Shown here one piece after another: positions 26,549 to 35,838 of a DNA stretch of 64,000 nt. The stretch spans positions 124,001-188,000 of the forward strand of contig JAPONM010000036.1 in the NCBI GenBank assembly GCA_026713925.1. Direction: 5' to 3'. The stretch is from Gammaproteobacteria bacterium (lineage in GTDB: Bacteria; Pseudomonadota; Gammaproteobacteria; UBA4575). The translations under genes were made by a program, and so were the position numbers. The notes under the pieces are model-generated. The model saw nothing but the letters and a program-made list of their open reading frames with translations. It was not told the DNA's origin and ran no database searches. The stretch's first letter is position 1, and each line of letters begins with the position of its first letter.

Positions 26549-27100
26549 TATACTACACTTCACCCCCCGAATCCTTCCCGGCACTTCAAACATGGCAACC
26601 CTCCTCTATTAGTCCGGGTCCAACCCGGAGGTCAACATTTCTTCCTGCAGCACCCCTGCGCCAGCCAGGTCATCCTGTCCATTCGAGTTATAGATAACCG
26701 GGCTATGTCCAAACACCGAAACAGTAGCAAAATCTTTGTGAATTTGGTGTGACCTATACGGGAATTATCGTGACCATTGCGTGAATTATCATTTTTCTGA
26801 ATCCTGAAGAATCCAGTCCTCAGGCATGCGGGTCTCAACACTCGAAGCAGTTTGCCTTTGCCTGTGTCTTGCGAATTGGATCGATTTCACATCGGGACGC
26901 TAAAGCTCGGAATTTCCGGCATTGCAGCCAGCACGATAAAACAACAGCTTGCCCGTGAAAGTTCATCCGGATAGGAGTGTGACCGTGTCACACTTGAGGG
27001 ATCCGGCGGCAAATCCGGGCCTGGCTCTCTCTTCCAGACTCCACTGAGACTGCTCCCTGGTACGCTGTGCAATCCCCTGCATCTCCTCCCGGGCCAGCAC
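26549..27100. other. Intergenic stretch between surface-protein and initiator-like genes
   Basis: About 550 bases with no convincing gene. Minus-strand ORFs here have biased, unconserved composition. The left end probably carries the promoter of the surface-protein gene. I see no RNA gene. Confidence 0.4.
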
Positions 27101-27925
27101 TTACCCTCCCCGGGCCTGCTGTCGGATGTCCAGTATCTGACGTACGAGTGGATTGTTCTCATCCACGGGGCCCGGCTCAGGCAACTGCCCGGCCTGTGCG
27201 GCCACCTGCCGTCGTGTCCTGCGTGCCTGTGCGATGCGCAGACCCCGCTCCGGGGTAAATTTGCCTTCCAGGGCCCGTTTGATCAATGCCCGCAAGCAAC
27301 CCAGCGGCGAAGCCCGTATGCCGTCTGCAGCGATGATTCCAGCCCACTCATCGAGCACCAACTGATCGAGGGGCGGACTCAGTTCCTCGATCATCTCCCG
27401 AGCCCACTTCCGTTCGGTGGGCAGCAGATCCTTCGGCAAGTGCAAATCGGGCAAATCTCCACCACCACGATTCGGTATCCCGGATTCAACTTTGGGCTTT
27501 GCCTCCTGTGGTAGTGGTGGTGGTTCCCTTACGGTTCTTCTGGTGGTTAATGGGGTGTCACCCGTGACACCCTCCCCATGACACCGGTGACACGGGGGGG
27601 TGACACCCCTGTCAGGGGGTGGTGTCAACTTGTCACGGGGGGATGTCAAATTGACATCCCCTCCAACCATCAATCTGTACAGGTTCGAGGAACTCGAGCC
27701 GTCATCCCGATTGCGTGGTACAACGGTAACCAGTCCACGCTGGACCAGGTATTGAATGGCACGTTGAACGGTGCGCCGGGATACGCCCACCTTGTTTGCC
27801 ACGGTCGAGATACGTGGCCAGCAGACTCCCTTGTCATCTGCGGCATCGGCCAGCACGACCAGGACGAACTTAGGCACCGGCCCGAGGTCCTGGCGCAGGG
27901 CCCACTCACTGGCTGTGAGGCTCAC
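27101..27925 (-). CDS. HTH replication-initiator-like protein
   Basis: This 274-residue protein starts with a winged helix of the HTH_36 type (residues ~10-85): GPVPKFVLVVLADAADDKG, ISTVANKVGVSRRTVQRAI, then YLVQRGLVTVVPR. This is the DNA-binding part of phage O-like and plasmid Rep proteins. A Pro/Thr-rich middle follows, then a helical C-terminal domain (KWAREMIEELSPPLDQL). The DNA coding for the middle contains a dense set of TGTCA/TGACA palindromes (27553-27661), which recalls lambda O, whose gene holds the origin. It lies 28 bp after the small HTH gene, in a probable operon. Confidence 0.7.
   Translation of the reverse strand: MSLTASEWALRQDLGPVPKFVLVVLADAADDKGVCWPRISTVANKVGVSRRTVQRAIQYLVQRGLVTVVPRNRDDGSSSSNLYRLMVGGDVNLTSPRDKLTPPPDRGVTPPCHRCHGEGVTGDTPLTTRRTVREPPPLPQEAKPKVESGIPNRGGGDLPDLHLPKDLLPTERKWAREMIEELSPPLDQLVLDEWAGIIAADGIRASPLGCLRALIKRALEGKFTPERGLRIAQARRTRRQVAAQAGQLPEPGPVDENNPLVRQILDIRQQARGG
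27553..27661. repeat. Cluster of TGTCA/TGACA palindromes inside the initiator-like gene (possible origin iterons)
   Basis: Within 109 bases there are at least six TGTCA or TGACA units. The first palindrome is GGGTGTCA-cccg-TGACACCC (27553-27572). The last (27639-27661) has perfect 11-base arms around a single A. Others lie at about 27580-27592 (TGACAC-CGG-TGACAC) and 27601-27635. Repeats this regular inside a coding region suggest binding sites for the encoded protein. Confidence 0.6.
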
Positions 27926-27953
27926 AGGCTCAGCCTAGACCTATTCGTATAAC

Positions 27954-28205
27954 TCATTCCCCGTTGGGGCCAAGAATGATCCGGGCGACCTCTGAGGCTG
28001 GGTAATACACACGCCGCCCGATCTTTCTCCCGCAGGCCTTCAGGGCCCGGGTCTGGCGATCACTCGGATAGCTCAGGCTGTACCGCAGGCCGCCGGTAGT
28101 GCGGCCGAGCAACTGGGCCAGCTGCGTCTGTGATAACAACAGGCCAAAACGTTCCGTCAATTGATTCTCCAATGCAACGGCATGGGGACTGTTCGTGTCT
28201 TGCAT
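27954..28205 (-). CDS. Small HTH DNA-binding protein (AlpA/plasmid-type regulator)
   Basis: An 83-residue protein with LSQTQLAQLLGRTTGGLRYSL near the centre and GRRVYYPASEVARII at the end, typical of small excisionase- or MerR-like helix-turn-helix proteins on mobile elements. The ATG at 28205 has AAGGAG nine bases upstream; a longer in-frame start at 28250 lacks such a site. It precedes the initiator-like gene and may control it or act as recombination directionality factor for the nearby integrase. Confidence 0.65.
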   Translation of the reverse strand: MQDTNSPHAVALENQLTERFGLLLSQTQLAQLLGRTTGGLRYSLSYPSDRQTRALKACGRKIGRRVYYPASEVARIILGPNGE

Positions 28206-28392
28206 GATCCAAGTTCTCCTTGTGCAGGTTTCGAAAACACAAGACTGCAAAAGACGTCAAACAAAATCTATAGAAAATCGATACAGGAAGTGTCGCGGTT
28301 TTTCATTGACAGGTAATGTAAAATAGAAAAGGGTTTGGTCTAGGCTATGCCTATATTAAGACATAGCAAAAAATCGAAGTAGGCCAGGTCTA

Positions 28393-28677
28393 CTATGCTT
28401 TGCGGTACTTGCTGTACACACATTCAAGGTAACGCTTTCGTTTAACCCGATCTTCTAGACAGATACACTCCCACTCCGCCTTTCTCCATGACAGAGTCGC
28501 CGGATCGCACTTTGGCTTCTCTCCCAACTCATTACACAATTCTTTGATGCGGTGTACATGATAGTCATGCGCTCTGCTTGGCCGATTTTCCAACCATTCT
28601 ATCCATCCAGCGAACAGGATAGGCGAGATTGGAATGAGGACAGTAATTACCACCAGCACTAAACTCGTAAATGTCAT
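28393..28677 (-). CDS. Small membrane-anchored hypothetical protein
   Basis: A 94-residue protein with one strong membrane helix at the N-terminus (about residues 4-24) and a charged cytosolic part with four Cys (LCNEL, KCDP, ECICLE). Family not recognised. It lies in the small-gene module near the integrase. Confidence 0.5.
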   Translation of the reverse strand: MTFTSLVLVVITVLIPISPILFAGWIEWLENRPSRAHDYHVHRIKELCNELGEKPKCDPATLSWRKAEWECICLEDRVKRKRYLECVYSKYRKA

Positions 28678-28834
28678 TTGTCTTCTGAATCTCCGTTGAC
28701 GCTGTGCTCATGTAGAGCACTACTTTTCTAAATCTGATCCTATAAGATAGGCTAAACGTACCGCGCGCTGATACCTTCCGCTTCAATCGACATGGTCAGG
28801 CTCGCGGATGTCCGTCTTCGATCATAGTTCTCAC

Positions 28835-29107
28835 CTACCACCTGCCCATCAGTGTGCGACGTTGCCGTTTTGTAGCACGGAAAGCTGTCTTCATGGTTTC
28901 GCCCTCCGTGGCAACGAAGACATCCTGCAGGCGGGACAGACGGTTCATCAACCGTTTTGCTTCCCGCTCAACTTCCGCGACATCCTTGCGGGTCAGGATC
29001 AGGCCCTTCGGGGTCTCAGTGCCAAACTGGGCAACAAGCTTGAGGTCGCGCTCTTTGATTCCCCGTTGCTGACAACGGGTTCGGATGTGTCTGGTCAACG
29101 TGTGCAT
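28835..29107 (-). CDS. Small basic hypothetical protein with RHIRTRCQQRGI motif
   Basis: A 90-residue product starting MHTLTRHIRTRCQQRGI and continuing with LVAQFGTETPKGLILTRKDV. The R-H-x5-R-x2-QRGI start resembles short mobile-element proteins of the DUF4258-like kind, sometimes toxin-like. I chose the ATG at 29107, which has GGGGAA upstream; the longer frame to 29218 overlaps the next gene. Function unknown. Confidence 0.55.
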   Translation of the reverse strand: MHTLTRHIRTRCQQRGIKERDLKLVAQFGTETPKGLILTRKDVAEVEREAKRLMNRLSRLQDVFVATEGETMKTAFRATKRQRRTLMGRW

Positions 29108-29150
29108 GACAGTATTCCCCAATTGCTGGACTTGCTGGAATCGGGGACCA

Positions 29151-29654
29151 TTAGAAATCGGACAACTTGAGAGCTCTCCGGTGGCGGAGACTGTCCGCAA
29201 GCTTCCACGACGCTTCACCCGGAAATTTTATGTAGAGGTCACGCCATGCATTGCGGTTGGTATTCTCAGCAACGCATCTGGCGAATTGCGAGGGGGACAT
29301 GCTCTCCTCGCCATAGCAAAACCTATCATGGCGAATCTCGGCATATGCATCCTGGCCTTTGTACGACATCCGGATCTGAGTACCGTTCGGCAAGAAAACT
29401 GTCTGCCATTGATAGCCTCGGCCAGGATCACCGTATTTCTCCCTGAACGCTTCATCTTCCTCATCGACGAGTTTCTCAATGTACTCGGCTGACCAAATGT
29501 GGGGATCGCCTTCTGTACGTTCCAGGAAGCTTTCTACGGAATGAGCGATTAAGTGTGATACATCCGCATCGCTGGAACGCCGGACGAGGTCGGCATATAG
29601 CTCAACATGGAGCGGCACATAGATGTAATTCGTTGGTTCGCTAGATTGGGTCAT
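29151..29654 (-). CDS. Hypothetical protein of mobile elements, 167 aa
   Basis: The N-terminus (YIYVPLHVELYADLVRR) resembles a ribbon-helix-helix segment, followed by HLIAHSVESFLERT. The C-terminus carries NRNAWRDLYIKFPGEASWKLAD, a signature I associate with conserved hypotheticals on integrative elements. A palindrome (29668-29693) stands just upstream and may be an operator for this gene. Function unknown. Confidence 0.55.
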   Translation of the reverse strand: MTQSSEPTNYIYVPLHVELYADLVRRSSDADVSHLIAHSVESFLERTEGDPHIWSAEYIEKLVDEEDEAFREKYGDPGRGYQWQTVFLPNGTQIRMSYKGQDAYAEIRHDRFCYGEESMSPSQFARCVAENTNRNAWRDLYIKFPGEASWKLADSLRHRRALKLSDF

Positions 29655-29667
29655 TGACAGGCTCCTT

Positions 29668-29693
29668 ATACTATTTAGTACTGATTATAGTAT
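29668..29693. promoter_or_regulatory. Inverted repeat upstream of the 167-aa gene
   Basis: ATACTAT (29668-29674) and ATAGTAT (29687-29693) are perfect inverted repeats 12 bases apart, 14 bp upstream of the start at 29654. A likely operator. Confidence 0.45.
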
Positions 29694-29804
29694 TGCTGAA
29701 TAGCACTGTCAATAGTTAAAAACAATTTATACAACGAATTTACAATGGCACTTCCACTATCAATCCCTTAACGGTATTTCGGAGAACTTAATAACTCGCC
29801 CAAC

Positions 29805-30845
29805 TCAGTCCATAACCCGATCTAAGCGCTCCACCAAGTCCTCGGCTCTCAGGTGCGTATAACGCTTGAGCATCTGCATGGACTTGTGCCCGGAGATCGC
29901 AGACACTTCCTGATCCCCCAATCCCGCCTCAACTAGTCGAGATACCGCTTCATGGCGCAGATCATGAAAGCGCAGGCCCTCGATACCGGCTTTCTTCAGG
30001 GTACGGTGCCAAGCCGGGCGGAACTCGTACGGGCGGCGGATACCGTCTCGCCCGGGCTCGCCCCAGAAGATAAGGTCCGTGTCCAGGGGGCGCACGGGAT
30101 TGCTAAGGGCAGCACGAAAGACCTCGGTGGCCTGTCTTGTCAGGGGGACGGTTCTGGATGATCCGTTTTTTGTTTCCGTAAGATGAACAGTGCGCTTGTC
30201 CAGGTCCACCTGTGAACGCGTTAGCGACTTGATCTCCCCGGCACGCATGCCGGTGTAGAGCGCGATTCTTGCTATCCAGCCTAGCATGGGGTTGGAATGC
30301 TGGTCGCAGGCCTTGAACAATGATTTTTCCTCATCCACACTCAACCTTCGGTCCCGGCCTTTCCCCGGTGTGGGTTTTCGGATATTAGCGACCGGATTGT
30401 AGAACAGGCCTACACGCCATTCCTTGATAGCGATGGTGAACAGGTGTGAGAGCAGGGAGAGTTCCAGGCGCACAGTGTTGTTTGATTTGCCCTTCTCCAG
30501 TCGTTGATCCCGGTACTTCGCAACCAGGTCGGGTGTGATCGCAGCAAGGCTGTAAGCCCCCAGGCTTTCCTTCAAGGCCTTGGCCTTGTGTCCCTCAGCA
30601 TAGGCTGTAGTCGTACGTTTGGTGGAGGACACTTCACGCAGGTAACGGTCCAGTGCGTGCTTCAGCAAGAGGCGGTCCGAGCCGGCCCGGTCGATGTACA
30701 CCCCGCGCACCATCTCATCTTCAGTGCGCCTTGCCCAGTCCTGTGCATCGCGCTTGGTACGAAAGGTCTTGATGGTGGTCGGCCATCCGCGTTTGCGGAT
30801 CATCGCTTTCCAAGTGTTCGAGGGGGTTTTTGTGATGGTGGCCAT
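29805..30845 (-). CDS. int: Tyrosine integrase at tRNA-Phe
   Basis: A 346-residue site-specific recombinase. An N-terminal arm-binding domain (TWKAMIRKRGWPTTIKTFRTK) is followed by a SAM-like core-binding domain and the catalytic domain with Arg in TGMRAGEI, FHDLRHEA, SGHKSM, and Tyr in LKRYTHLR. It lies 85 bp from the 3' end of tRNA-Phe and on the same strand, the usual layout for a genomic island integrated in a tRNA gene. It would join attP to the tRNA 3' end. Confidence 0.93.
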   Translation of the reverse strand: MATITKTPSNTWKAMIRKRGWPTTIKTFRTKRDAQDWARRTEDEMVRGVYIDRAGSDRLLLKHALDRYLREVSSTKRTTTAYAEGHKAKALKESLGAYSLAAITPDLVAKYRDQRLEKGKSNNTVRLELSLLSHLFTIAIKEWRVGLFYNPVANIRKPTPGKGRDRRLSVDEEKSLFKACDQHSNPMLGWIARIALYTGMRAGEIKSLTRSQVDLDKRTVHLTETKNGSSRTVPLTRQATEVFRAALSNPVRPLDTDLIFWGEPGRDGIRRPYEFRPAWHRTLKKAGIEGLRFHDLRHEAVSRLVEAGLGDQEVSAISGHKSMQMLKRYTHLRAEDLVERLDRVMD

Positions 30846-30852
30846 GGGTCCA

Positions 30853-30874
30853 TTTCAGTAGAAGTGTACTGAAA
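30853..30874. promoter_or_regulatory. Palindrome upstream of the integrase
   Basis: TTTCAGTA-gaagtg-TACTGAAA has perfect eight-base arms and begins eight bases before the integrase start codon. It could be an operator or a binding site in the attachment region. Confidence 0.5.
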
Positions 30875-30930
30875 TTGTACCGCATGACACAGGGATTGAA
30901 AAGGGGATTAAACTATCCCATTGAAATATA

Positions 30931-31006
30931 TGGTGGCCAGGGGCGGAATCGAACCACCGACACGAGGATTTTCAGTCCACTGCTCTACCGACTGAGCTAC
31001 CTGGCC
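30931..31006 (-). tRNA. pheT: tRNA-Phe (GAA)
   Basis: A 76-base cloverleaf on the minus strand. The acceptor arm GGCCAGG pairs with CCTGGCC. AGCTCAGTCGG-TAGAGC forms the D arm, and the anticodon loop CTGAAAA carries GAA. GGTTCGATTCC is the T arm, and the CCA end is encoded. Its 3' end is the insertion point of the accessory region. Confidence 0.96.
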
Positions 31007-31084
31007 AAATTTCAAGGTTCAAATTCAAGATGCTCTGTACAAACCTGTTCATCGCAGGGATCAGCAAACCCTGCGGTTGTCTCC

Positions 31085-31360
31085 TTATTCGCTACCAGGA
31101 TCAACAAATTCCTCAGGCCTCTCTGATCCTTCTCCGAAAAAGAATTTTTCCATCTCCTCTTCCAGAAATTTGCGTGCTTTGGGATCGACAGGAGTCAACC
31201 GATACTCGTTGATCAGCATGGTTTGATGATTTACCCACATTTGCCACCCTTCCTTGGAAACATGTTCGTAAATTTTTTGCCCGAGTTCCCCCGGATAAGG
31301 CATGTACTCGAGGCCTTCAGCTTCTTTGTTAAGTTTTACACATTGAACTGTGCGCATCAT
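31085..31360 (-). CDS. yggX: Probable Fe(II)-trafficking protein YggX
   Basis: A 91-residue protein with the YggX pattern: MRTVQCVKL near the start, [35 protein letters not shown], and [13 protein letters not shown]. Members protect iron-sulfur clusters from oxidation. Two adjacent ATGs (31360 and 31357) could start it. It overlaps the 3' end of mutY by about 30 bp, a common mutY-yggX pairing, which fits MutY being an iron-sulfur enzyme. Confidence 0.93.
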   Translation of the reverse strand: MMRTVQCVKLNKEAEGLEYMPYPGELGQKIYEHVSKEGWQMWVNHQTMLINEYRLTPVDPKARKFLEEEMEKFFFGEGSERPEEFVDPGSE

Positions 31361-32465
31361 GCGAGCCTTCCTTTATACGTGGTATTACCTGTTGCAGGGT
31401 CTTGTGCACCGGGGCAGCCAGACCGATTTTTTCACTAGAGGCTTTATACCAAACCCCGACAGCGTCTTCCATCACACCAATGGGTTTGTCTGCGACATAT
31501 ACAAGCGTGGGATACATGTGCAGGCGGAAATGCGAAAAAGCATGAGTGATCACGGGCAATGTCTTCTTCTTGGTTACATCTGCCCCGTATTGCCTGTCCA
31601 GCCATTCCTGCAGGCATGCCTCATCCATAAACTCAGGGAAACTGTACAAGCCGCCCCAGACACCCAAAGGCGGACGCTTTTCCAGCCAAATAGCACCCTC
31701 ATTATTTTGCACCAGTGCGATCTGCACCTTGCGTTGCGGCAAATTCCGAGAGGGTCGGGAAACCGGCAGTTCATGCTGTCGCCGCTGTCCAAACGCCATA
31801 CAGCCCTTTTGAACAGGGCACAGCAGGCAACCAGGTCGGGTGCGGGTACACAGGGTTGCACCAATATCCATCATGGCCTGCGTGTAGTCAGCAATGTCAT
31901 GATCAGGCAACAATGACTCTGCATGTACCCAGAGTTGCGCTTCGACCTTGCTCTCACCAGGCCAGCCTTCCACTGCAAAATACCTTGCAAGTACACGTTT
32001 TACATTGCCATCCAAGATAGCATGCCGTTGATGAAAACCCAGTGCCAGAATGGCAGCTGCCGTGGTGCGGCCGATGCCCGGCAATGCAGTCATCTCTTTC
32101 ATGTTTTCCGGAAACCTGCCCTGGTGCCGTTCGCAAATCTGCCTAGCAGCCTTGTGCACATTGCGGGCACGCGCGTAGTACCCCAGCCCGGTCCAGTAAT
32201 GCAGCACTTCATCAAGTCCTGCGCCGGCAAGCTGCCAAACATCCGAAAAGCGCTGCACAAACCTCTCATAATACGGAATCACGGTGTCAACCCGTGTCTG
32301 CTGCAGCATGATTTCCGAGATCCAGATGCTGTACGGATCGCAACTGTGCTGCCAAGGCAGGTCTTTTCGACCATGCTGATCAAACCATACCAGGACCTGC
32401 TTGCTGAACGTACTGCTCACAGGCACATGTCCCGGCCGTTTCCAGGAGTCACGTACCGCCTGCAT
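31329..32465 (-). CDS. mutY: A/G-specific adenine glycosylase
   Basis: The 378-residue protein removes adenine mispaired with 8-oxoguanine. Visible are catalytic Glu51 in EIMLQQTRV, the helix-hairpin-helix LPGIGRTTA near 128, Asp152 in LDGNVKR, and the 4Fe-4S loop C206-x6-C213-x2-C216-x5-C222. A C-terminal NUDIX-like 8-oxoG recognition domain follows ([22 protein letters not shown]). It is the first gene of the mutY-yggX pair. Confidence 0.95.
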   Translation of the reverse strand: MQAVRDSWKRPGHVPVSSTFSKQVLVWFDQHGRKDLPWQHSCDPYSIWISEIMLQQTRVDTVIPYYERFVQRFSDVWQLAGAGLDEVLHYWTGLGYYARARNVHKAARQICERHQGRFPENMKEMTALPGIGRTTAAAILALGFHQRHAILDGNVKRVLARYFAVEGWPGESKVEAQLWVHAESLLPDHDIADYTQAMMDIGATLCTRTRPGCLLCPVQKGCMAFGQRRQHELPVSRPSRNLPQRKVQIALVQNNEGAIWLEKRPPLGVWGGLYSFPEFMDEACLQEWLDRQYGADVTKKKTLPVITHAFSHFRLHMYPTLVYVADKPIGVMEDAVGVWYKASSEKIGLAAPVHKTLQQVIPRIKEGSHDAHSSMCKT

Positions 32466-32494
32466 GGAAAACTACAGACTTTCATCCGGCATGA

Positions 32495-32974
32495 CTATCC
32501 GTCACGTTCCCATGCCCCTGATCGACCGCCTGATTTCTTCACCAGGCCGACCGCCTGGATAATCATGCCCCGGTCTACGGCCTTGCACATGTCATACACC
32601 GTCAATAACGCAGTCAGTACGGCAGTGAGGGCTTCCATTTCCACACCGGTTTGCCCGAATGTCTCCACTGTAGCCTTGCAATACACGGCAGGCGGGGCCT
32701 TTTCGGTCTCGAACTCAACCTCGACCGAGGTAACCGGTATGGGGTGACACAGGGGTATCAGATCAGAAGTTTTTTTGGCACCTGTAATTCCGGCAATCCG
32801 TGCAATCCCCAGCACATCGCCTTTTTTATGACCCCCACTTTGAATGAGCCGCAGGGTTTCTGTCTGCATGCATATTCGACCGTCGGCAATGGCGAGGCGA
32901 CGCGTGACCGGTTTTTCACCGATATTCACCATATGGGCTTCACCTTCAGGATTAAAGTGCGTAAATTTACTCAT
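32495..32974 (-). CDS. moaC: Cyclic pyranopterin monophosphate synthase
   Basis: A 159-residue MoaC, acting in molybdenum cofactor synthesis. Motifs include [19 protein letters not shown]-like [22 protein letters not shown], and the C-terminal MCKAVDRGM with KSGG. The ATG at 32974 gives the normal length; the frame extends upstream to 33022. It is divergent from moaD. Confidence 0.95.
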   Translation of the reverse strand: MSKFTHFNPEGEAHMVNIGEKPVTRRLAIADGRICMQTETLRLIQSGGHKKGDVLGIARIAGITGAKKTSDLIPLCHPIPVTSVEVEFETEKAPPAVYCKATVETFGQTGVEMEALTAVLTALLTVYDMCKAVDRGMIIQAVGLVKKSGGRSGAWERDG

Positions 32975-33001
32975 ATTGCTGACCTGTATTGCCGAAACTG
33001 T

Positions 33002-33013
33002 GATGGTACCATC
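33002..33013. promoter_or_regulatory. Palindrome in the moaC-moaD divergent region
   Basis: GATGGTACCATC is a perfect 12-base palindrome located between the two divergent start codons. It may be a shared regulatory site, but it is short and could occur by chance. Confidence 0.3.
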
Positions 33014-33057
33014 TGGTATCAATATTTCGCATTGTCAATAAAACCTGAAATCCGATT

Positions 33058-33291
33058 ATGTCTGTTCATGTAAAGTATTTTGCAAGCCTGCGGGAGACGC
33101 TCGGACGTTCGGAGGATTTAATTTCGATTACCGGGACAGCAACCGTAGAGGAAATCTGGCACCAGACAACCGGGAAAACGGAGCGGGCCGAGCACGTGCT
33201 GGCAGCTGTCAACCAAGAGTATGCAGATTTTTCACATGTAGTCAAAGACGGTGATGAAGTGGCTTTCTTTCCTCCTGTTACCGGAGGATAA
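33058..33291 (+). CDS. moaD: Molybdopterin synthase sulfur carrier subunit
   Basis: A 77-residue ubiquitin-like protein with VHVKYFASLRE at the start and the required C-terminal Gly-Gly (FPPVTGG) that is thiocarboxylated. It passes sulfur to the molybdopterin precursor with MoaE, which is not seen in this window. Transcribed away from moaC. Confidence 0.94.
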   Translation: MSVHVKYFASLRETLGRSEDLISITGTATVEEIWHQTTGKTERAEHVLAAVNQEYADFSHVVKDGDEVAFFPPVTGG

Positions 33292-33429
33292 GGTGCCACG
33301 CCCAAAGACTCATTGAACACCCTGTTCATTTGCTCCACCGCGTATACCCGGTACGGGCACACCGGTCAGGGCTGAAGCCACAGCTTCATGCTTTCCAGGC
33401 GCTTCGGAGTGCTCCCTGCACATACAGGA

Positions 33430-34785
33430 TCATCGAATAAGAATGAACAGACCCCGTGCTTCACGCTGAATATTCAACAGCAGCGCATCAGGATTTTTCT
33501 TGATGGCGGATTTCATGTCCTGAATTGTCTTCACCCGCGTCCGGTTTACACTGATGATGATATCGCCTTTGCGAAGACCGGCTGCCGCAGCCCTGCCACG
33601 TGCCTCAACTACCTCAATCCCGGCTGCAGCCCTGCGGGAGGGATCTTCCTGTACTTCACTCAGCTTGGCTCCGGCCAGTTTTTCATTCAGTGACTTCCCG
33701 CTCACCGTGTAGGTTGTATGCTTGCCCACCGAGGCAGTCAGCTGGTGTGTCTTGCCATCCCGCAACACCTCGATATTGACTTTTGAACCCACTCTCAACA
33801 GTCCGATTTCATTGCGCACCTGGGTCGAGCTATCCACCTCACGTCCGTTTACCGCAATGATGACATCGCCAACTTTTACACCAGCCTTCTGTGCAGGAGA
33901 TTTTGCTTCGACACGTGCCACTACCACACCTTTCTTGCGGGCCACTCCAAATGCTTCCGCCAGCTCGGGTGTCAGGTCCTGCACGACAAATCCGAGGCGC
34001 CCCCGCCTGACTTCACCATGTTCAACCAGTTGAGTAATGATCTGCCTGGCCATATTGACGGGGATTGCGAACCCGATCCCGATATTGCCGCCGCCTGACC
34101 CGTAAATGGCCGTATTGATTCCGATGAGCTCCCCACGCAGATTCACCAGTGCCCCGCCTGAATTTCCGGGATTAATGGATGCATCGGTCTGAATGAAATC
34201 TTCATACGATTCGATCCCGAGGCCGCTGCGACCGAGTGCGCTGACGATTCCGGATGTCACGGTTTGTCCCAGGCCGAACGGATTTCCTATTGCCACCACG
34301 AAATCACCCTGTCGAAGGTGATCCGAATCCCCCAGGGGTATTTCAGTCAGGTGCTCAGCATCAATCTGGATCACGGCAATGTCCGCCCCAGGGTCCTTGC
34401 CGATGACATTGGCATTGAAACGCTGTCCATTCTCCAGTGTCACCACAATATCATCAGCCTTGTCAATTACATGCGAGTTCGTCACGATATAGCCGTCTTT
34501 TGCATCTACTATGACACCCGATCCCAAGCCACTGATGCGCCGTTCCCGGCGCTGTTCAGGCACATCAAAAAACCGTCGAAAGAACGGATCATCAAAAAAC
34601 GGGTCACGTACAACCACCTTGCCCCGGGTGGAAATATTGACGACTGCAGGGGTGGTTTTCTCCAGCATCGGTGCCAGCGTAGGCAGAACCAGACCGTTCG
34701 AGCCTGCAGCCGGGGCGCCCGACACCGGGACCAGAAACCCCAGCATGGCCACCAATGCGACAGCCTGAAGTATATTTCTCAACAT
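33430..34785 (-). CDS. degQ: Periplasmic Do-like serine protease (DegQ/MucD type)
   Basis: A 451-residue trypsin-fold protease with an N-terminal signal (about residues 5-25). The catalytic triad is His105 in TNSHVI, Asp135 in ADIAVIQ, and Ser209 in GNSGGAL. Two PDZ domains follow (about residues 255-345 and 360-450). It degrades or refolds damaged envelope proteins. It lies in a run of stress proteins with cbpA and hsp20 on the same strand. DegQ, DegP and MucD cannot be separated with certainty here. Confidence 0.93.
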   Translation of the reverse strand: MLRNILQAVALVAMLGFLVPVSGAPAAGSNGLVLPTLAPMLEKTTPAVVNISTRGKVVVRDPFFDDPFFRRFFDVPEQRRERRISGLGSGVIVDAKDGYIVTNSHVIDKADDIVVTLENGQRFNANVIGKDPGADIAVIQIDAEHLTEIPLGDSDHLRQGDFVVAIGNPFGLGQTVTSGIVSALGRSGLGIESYEDFIQTDASINPGNSGGALVNLRGELIGINTAIYGSGGGNIGIGFAIPVNMARQIITQLVEHGEVRRGRLGFVVQDLTPELAEAFGVARKKGVVVARVEAKSPAQKAGVKVGDVIIAVNGREVDSSTQVRNEIGLLRVGSKVNIEVLRDGKTHQLTASVGKHTTYTVSGKSLNEKLAGAKLSEVQEDPSRRAAAGIEVVEARGRAAAAGLRKGDIIISVNRTRVKTIQDMKSAIKKNPDALLLNIQREARGLFILIR

Positions 34786-34842
34786 GTTTCGAATGATGTC
34801 CCTGATTGATGTGACCGGACCAGATTATACGGATAAATTCGG

Positions 34843-35751
34843 CTAAAGGTGTTCACGTGGATTGAACTTAAAATGCTGTGCCATTTCCTGATATAGCTTG
34901 CGATCATGCTCTGTTGAGGCCTCGGGCGCAACGATCTGCAGCGTGATGATTTGGTCTCCTGCAGGTTTACCGGGCAACCCACGGTTTTTCAGACGCAGTT
35001 TTTTGCCAGACTTCGAACCAGCAGGGATGGATGTCTCCACGCGTCCTCCCAGTGTTGGTACCTGCACGCGCGCCCCCAATGCAGCCTCCCATGGACTGAC
35101 AGGCAAATCCAGCAGAACATCCCGGCCATCCAGCCTGAATAACCCGTGCGGCTGAATCCGCACCTCAAAATAAAGATCCCCCTTTGAGCCACCTCTTGCA
35201 CCTGCGCCACCTTGCCCGACAAGGCGTATACGTTTGCCTGAAGTCACGCCAGGAGGAATTTTGACCTCCAGGCTGCGCCCGTCGTGCAGGCGCACATTCC
35301 TGATCCCACCTGAATAGGTCTGCTCCAGAGTCACTGACAGGCTCGAATGCTGGTCCGGCCCTTTCGCATTCAATGGCTGCCCTTGAGCAAATCCTCCTCC
35401 GAACAAAGACTCAAAAAAATCACTGAACCCGGATGCGCCGAACCCTGCCCCGGAAAAGGTGTGGCCGGAAAAGCCGGAATTAAAAGCATGCATGTCCTGC
35501 CAGCCAGGCGGCGGTTGAAAGTCCTGCCCTGCTCTCCAGTTGGCGCCCAGCTGGTCGTAGGCCTGGCGTTTCTCGGGGTCTTTCAGTACCTCATAGGACT
35601 CTCCCAGTTCCTTGAATCTCTGCTCTGCGTTGGGCTCCTGACTGACATCCGGATGAAATTTTCGCGCAAGACGGCGATAGGCCTTTTTGATTTCGGCATC
35701 GTTTGCATCACGCGCCACACCCAGAGTTTCATAGTAATCTTTGTATTGCAT
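34843..35751 (-). CDS. cbpA: Curved-DNA-binding-type DnaJ protein
   Basis: The 302-residue protein starts with a J domain (MQYKDYYETLGVARDANDAEIKKAYR, HPD in KFHPDVS; shown here only to help locate it) followed by a Gly/Phe-rich stretch (residues ~85-130) and two beta-rich C-terminal domains. It lacks the DnaJ zinc centre, so it is the CbpA/DjlA-like co-chaperone class that works with DnaK. The ATG at 35751 is preferred over a GTG six bases upstream. Confidence 0.92.
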   Translation of the reverse strand: MQYKDYYETLGVARDANDAEIKKAYRRLARKFHPDVSQEPNAEQRFKELGESYEVLKDPEKRQAYDQLGANWRAGQDFQPPPGWQDMHAFNSGFSGHTFSGAGFGASGFSDFFESLFGGGFAQGQPLNAKGPDQHSSLSVTLEQTYSGGIRNVRLHDGRSLEVKIPPGVTSGKRIRLVGQGGAGARGGSKGDLYFEVRIQPHGLFRLDGRDVLLDLPVSPWEAALGARVQVPTLGGRVETSIPAGSKSGKKLRLKNRGLPGKPAGDQIITLQIVAPEASTEHDRKLYQEMAQHFKFNPREHL

Positions 35752-35838
35752 ACGCACATTCTATGCTGCAAGCCTTCAGCAGAACGCCGCGACAACCGCA
35801 GCGTTCTGATTTCCCTACACGCATCCTCAGATGAGGGC

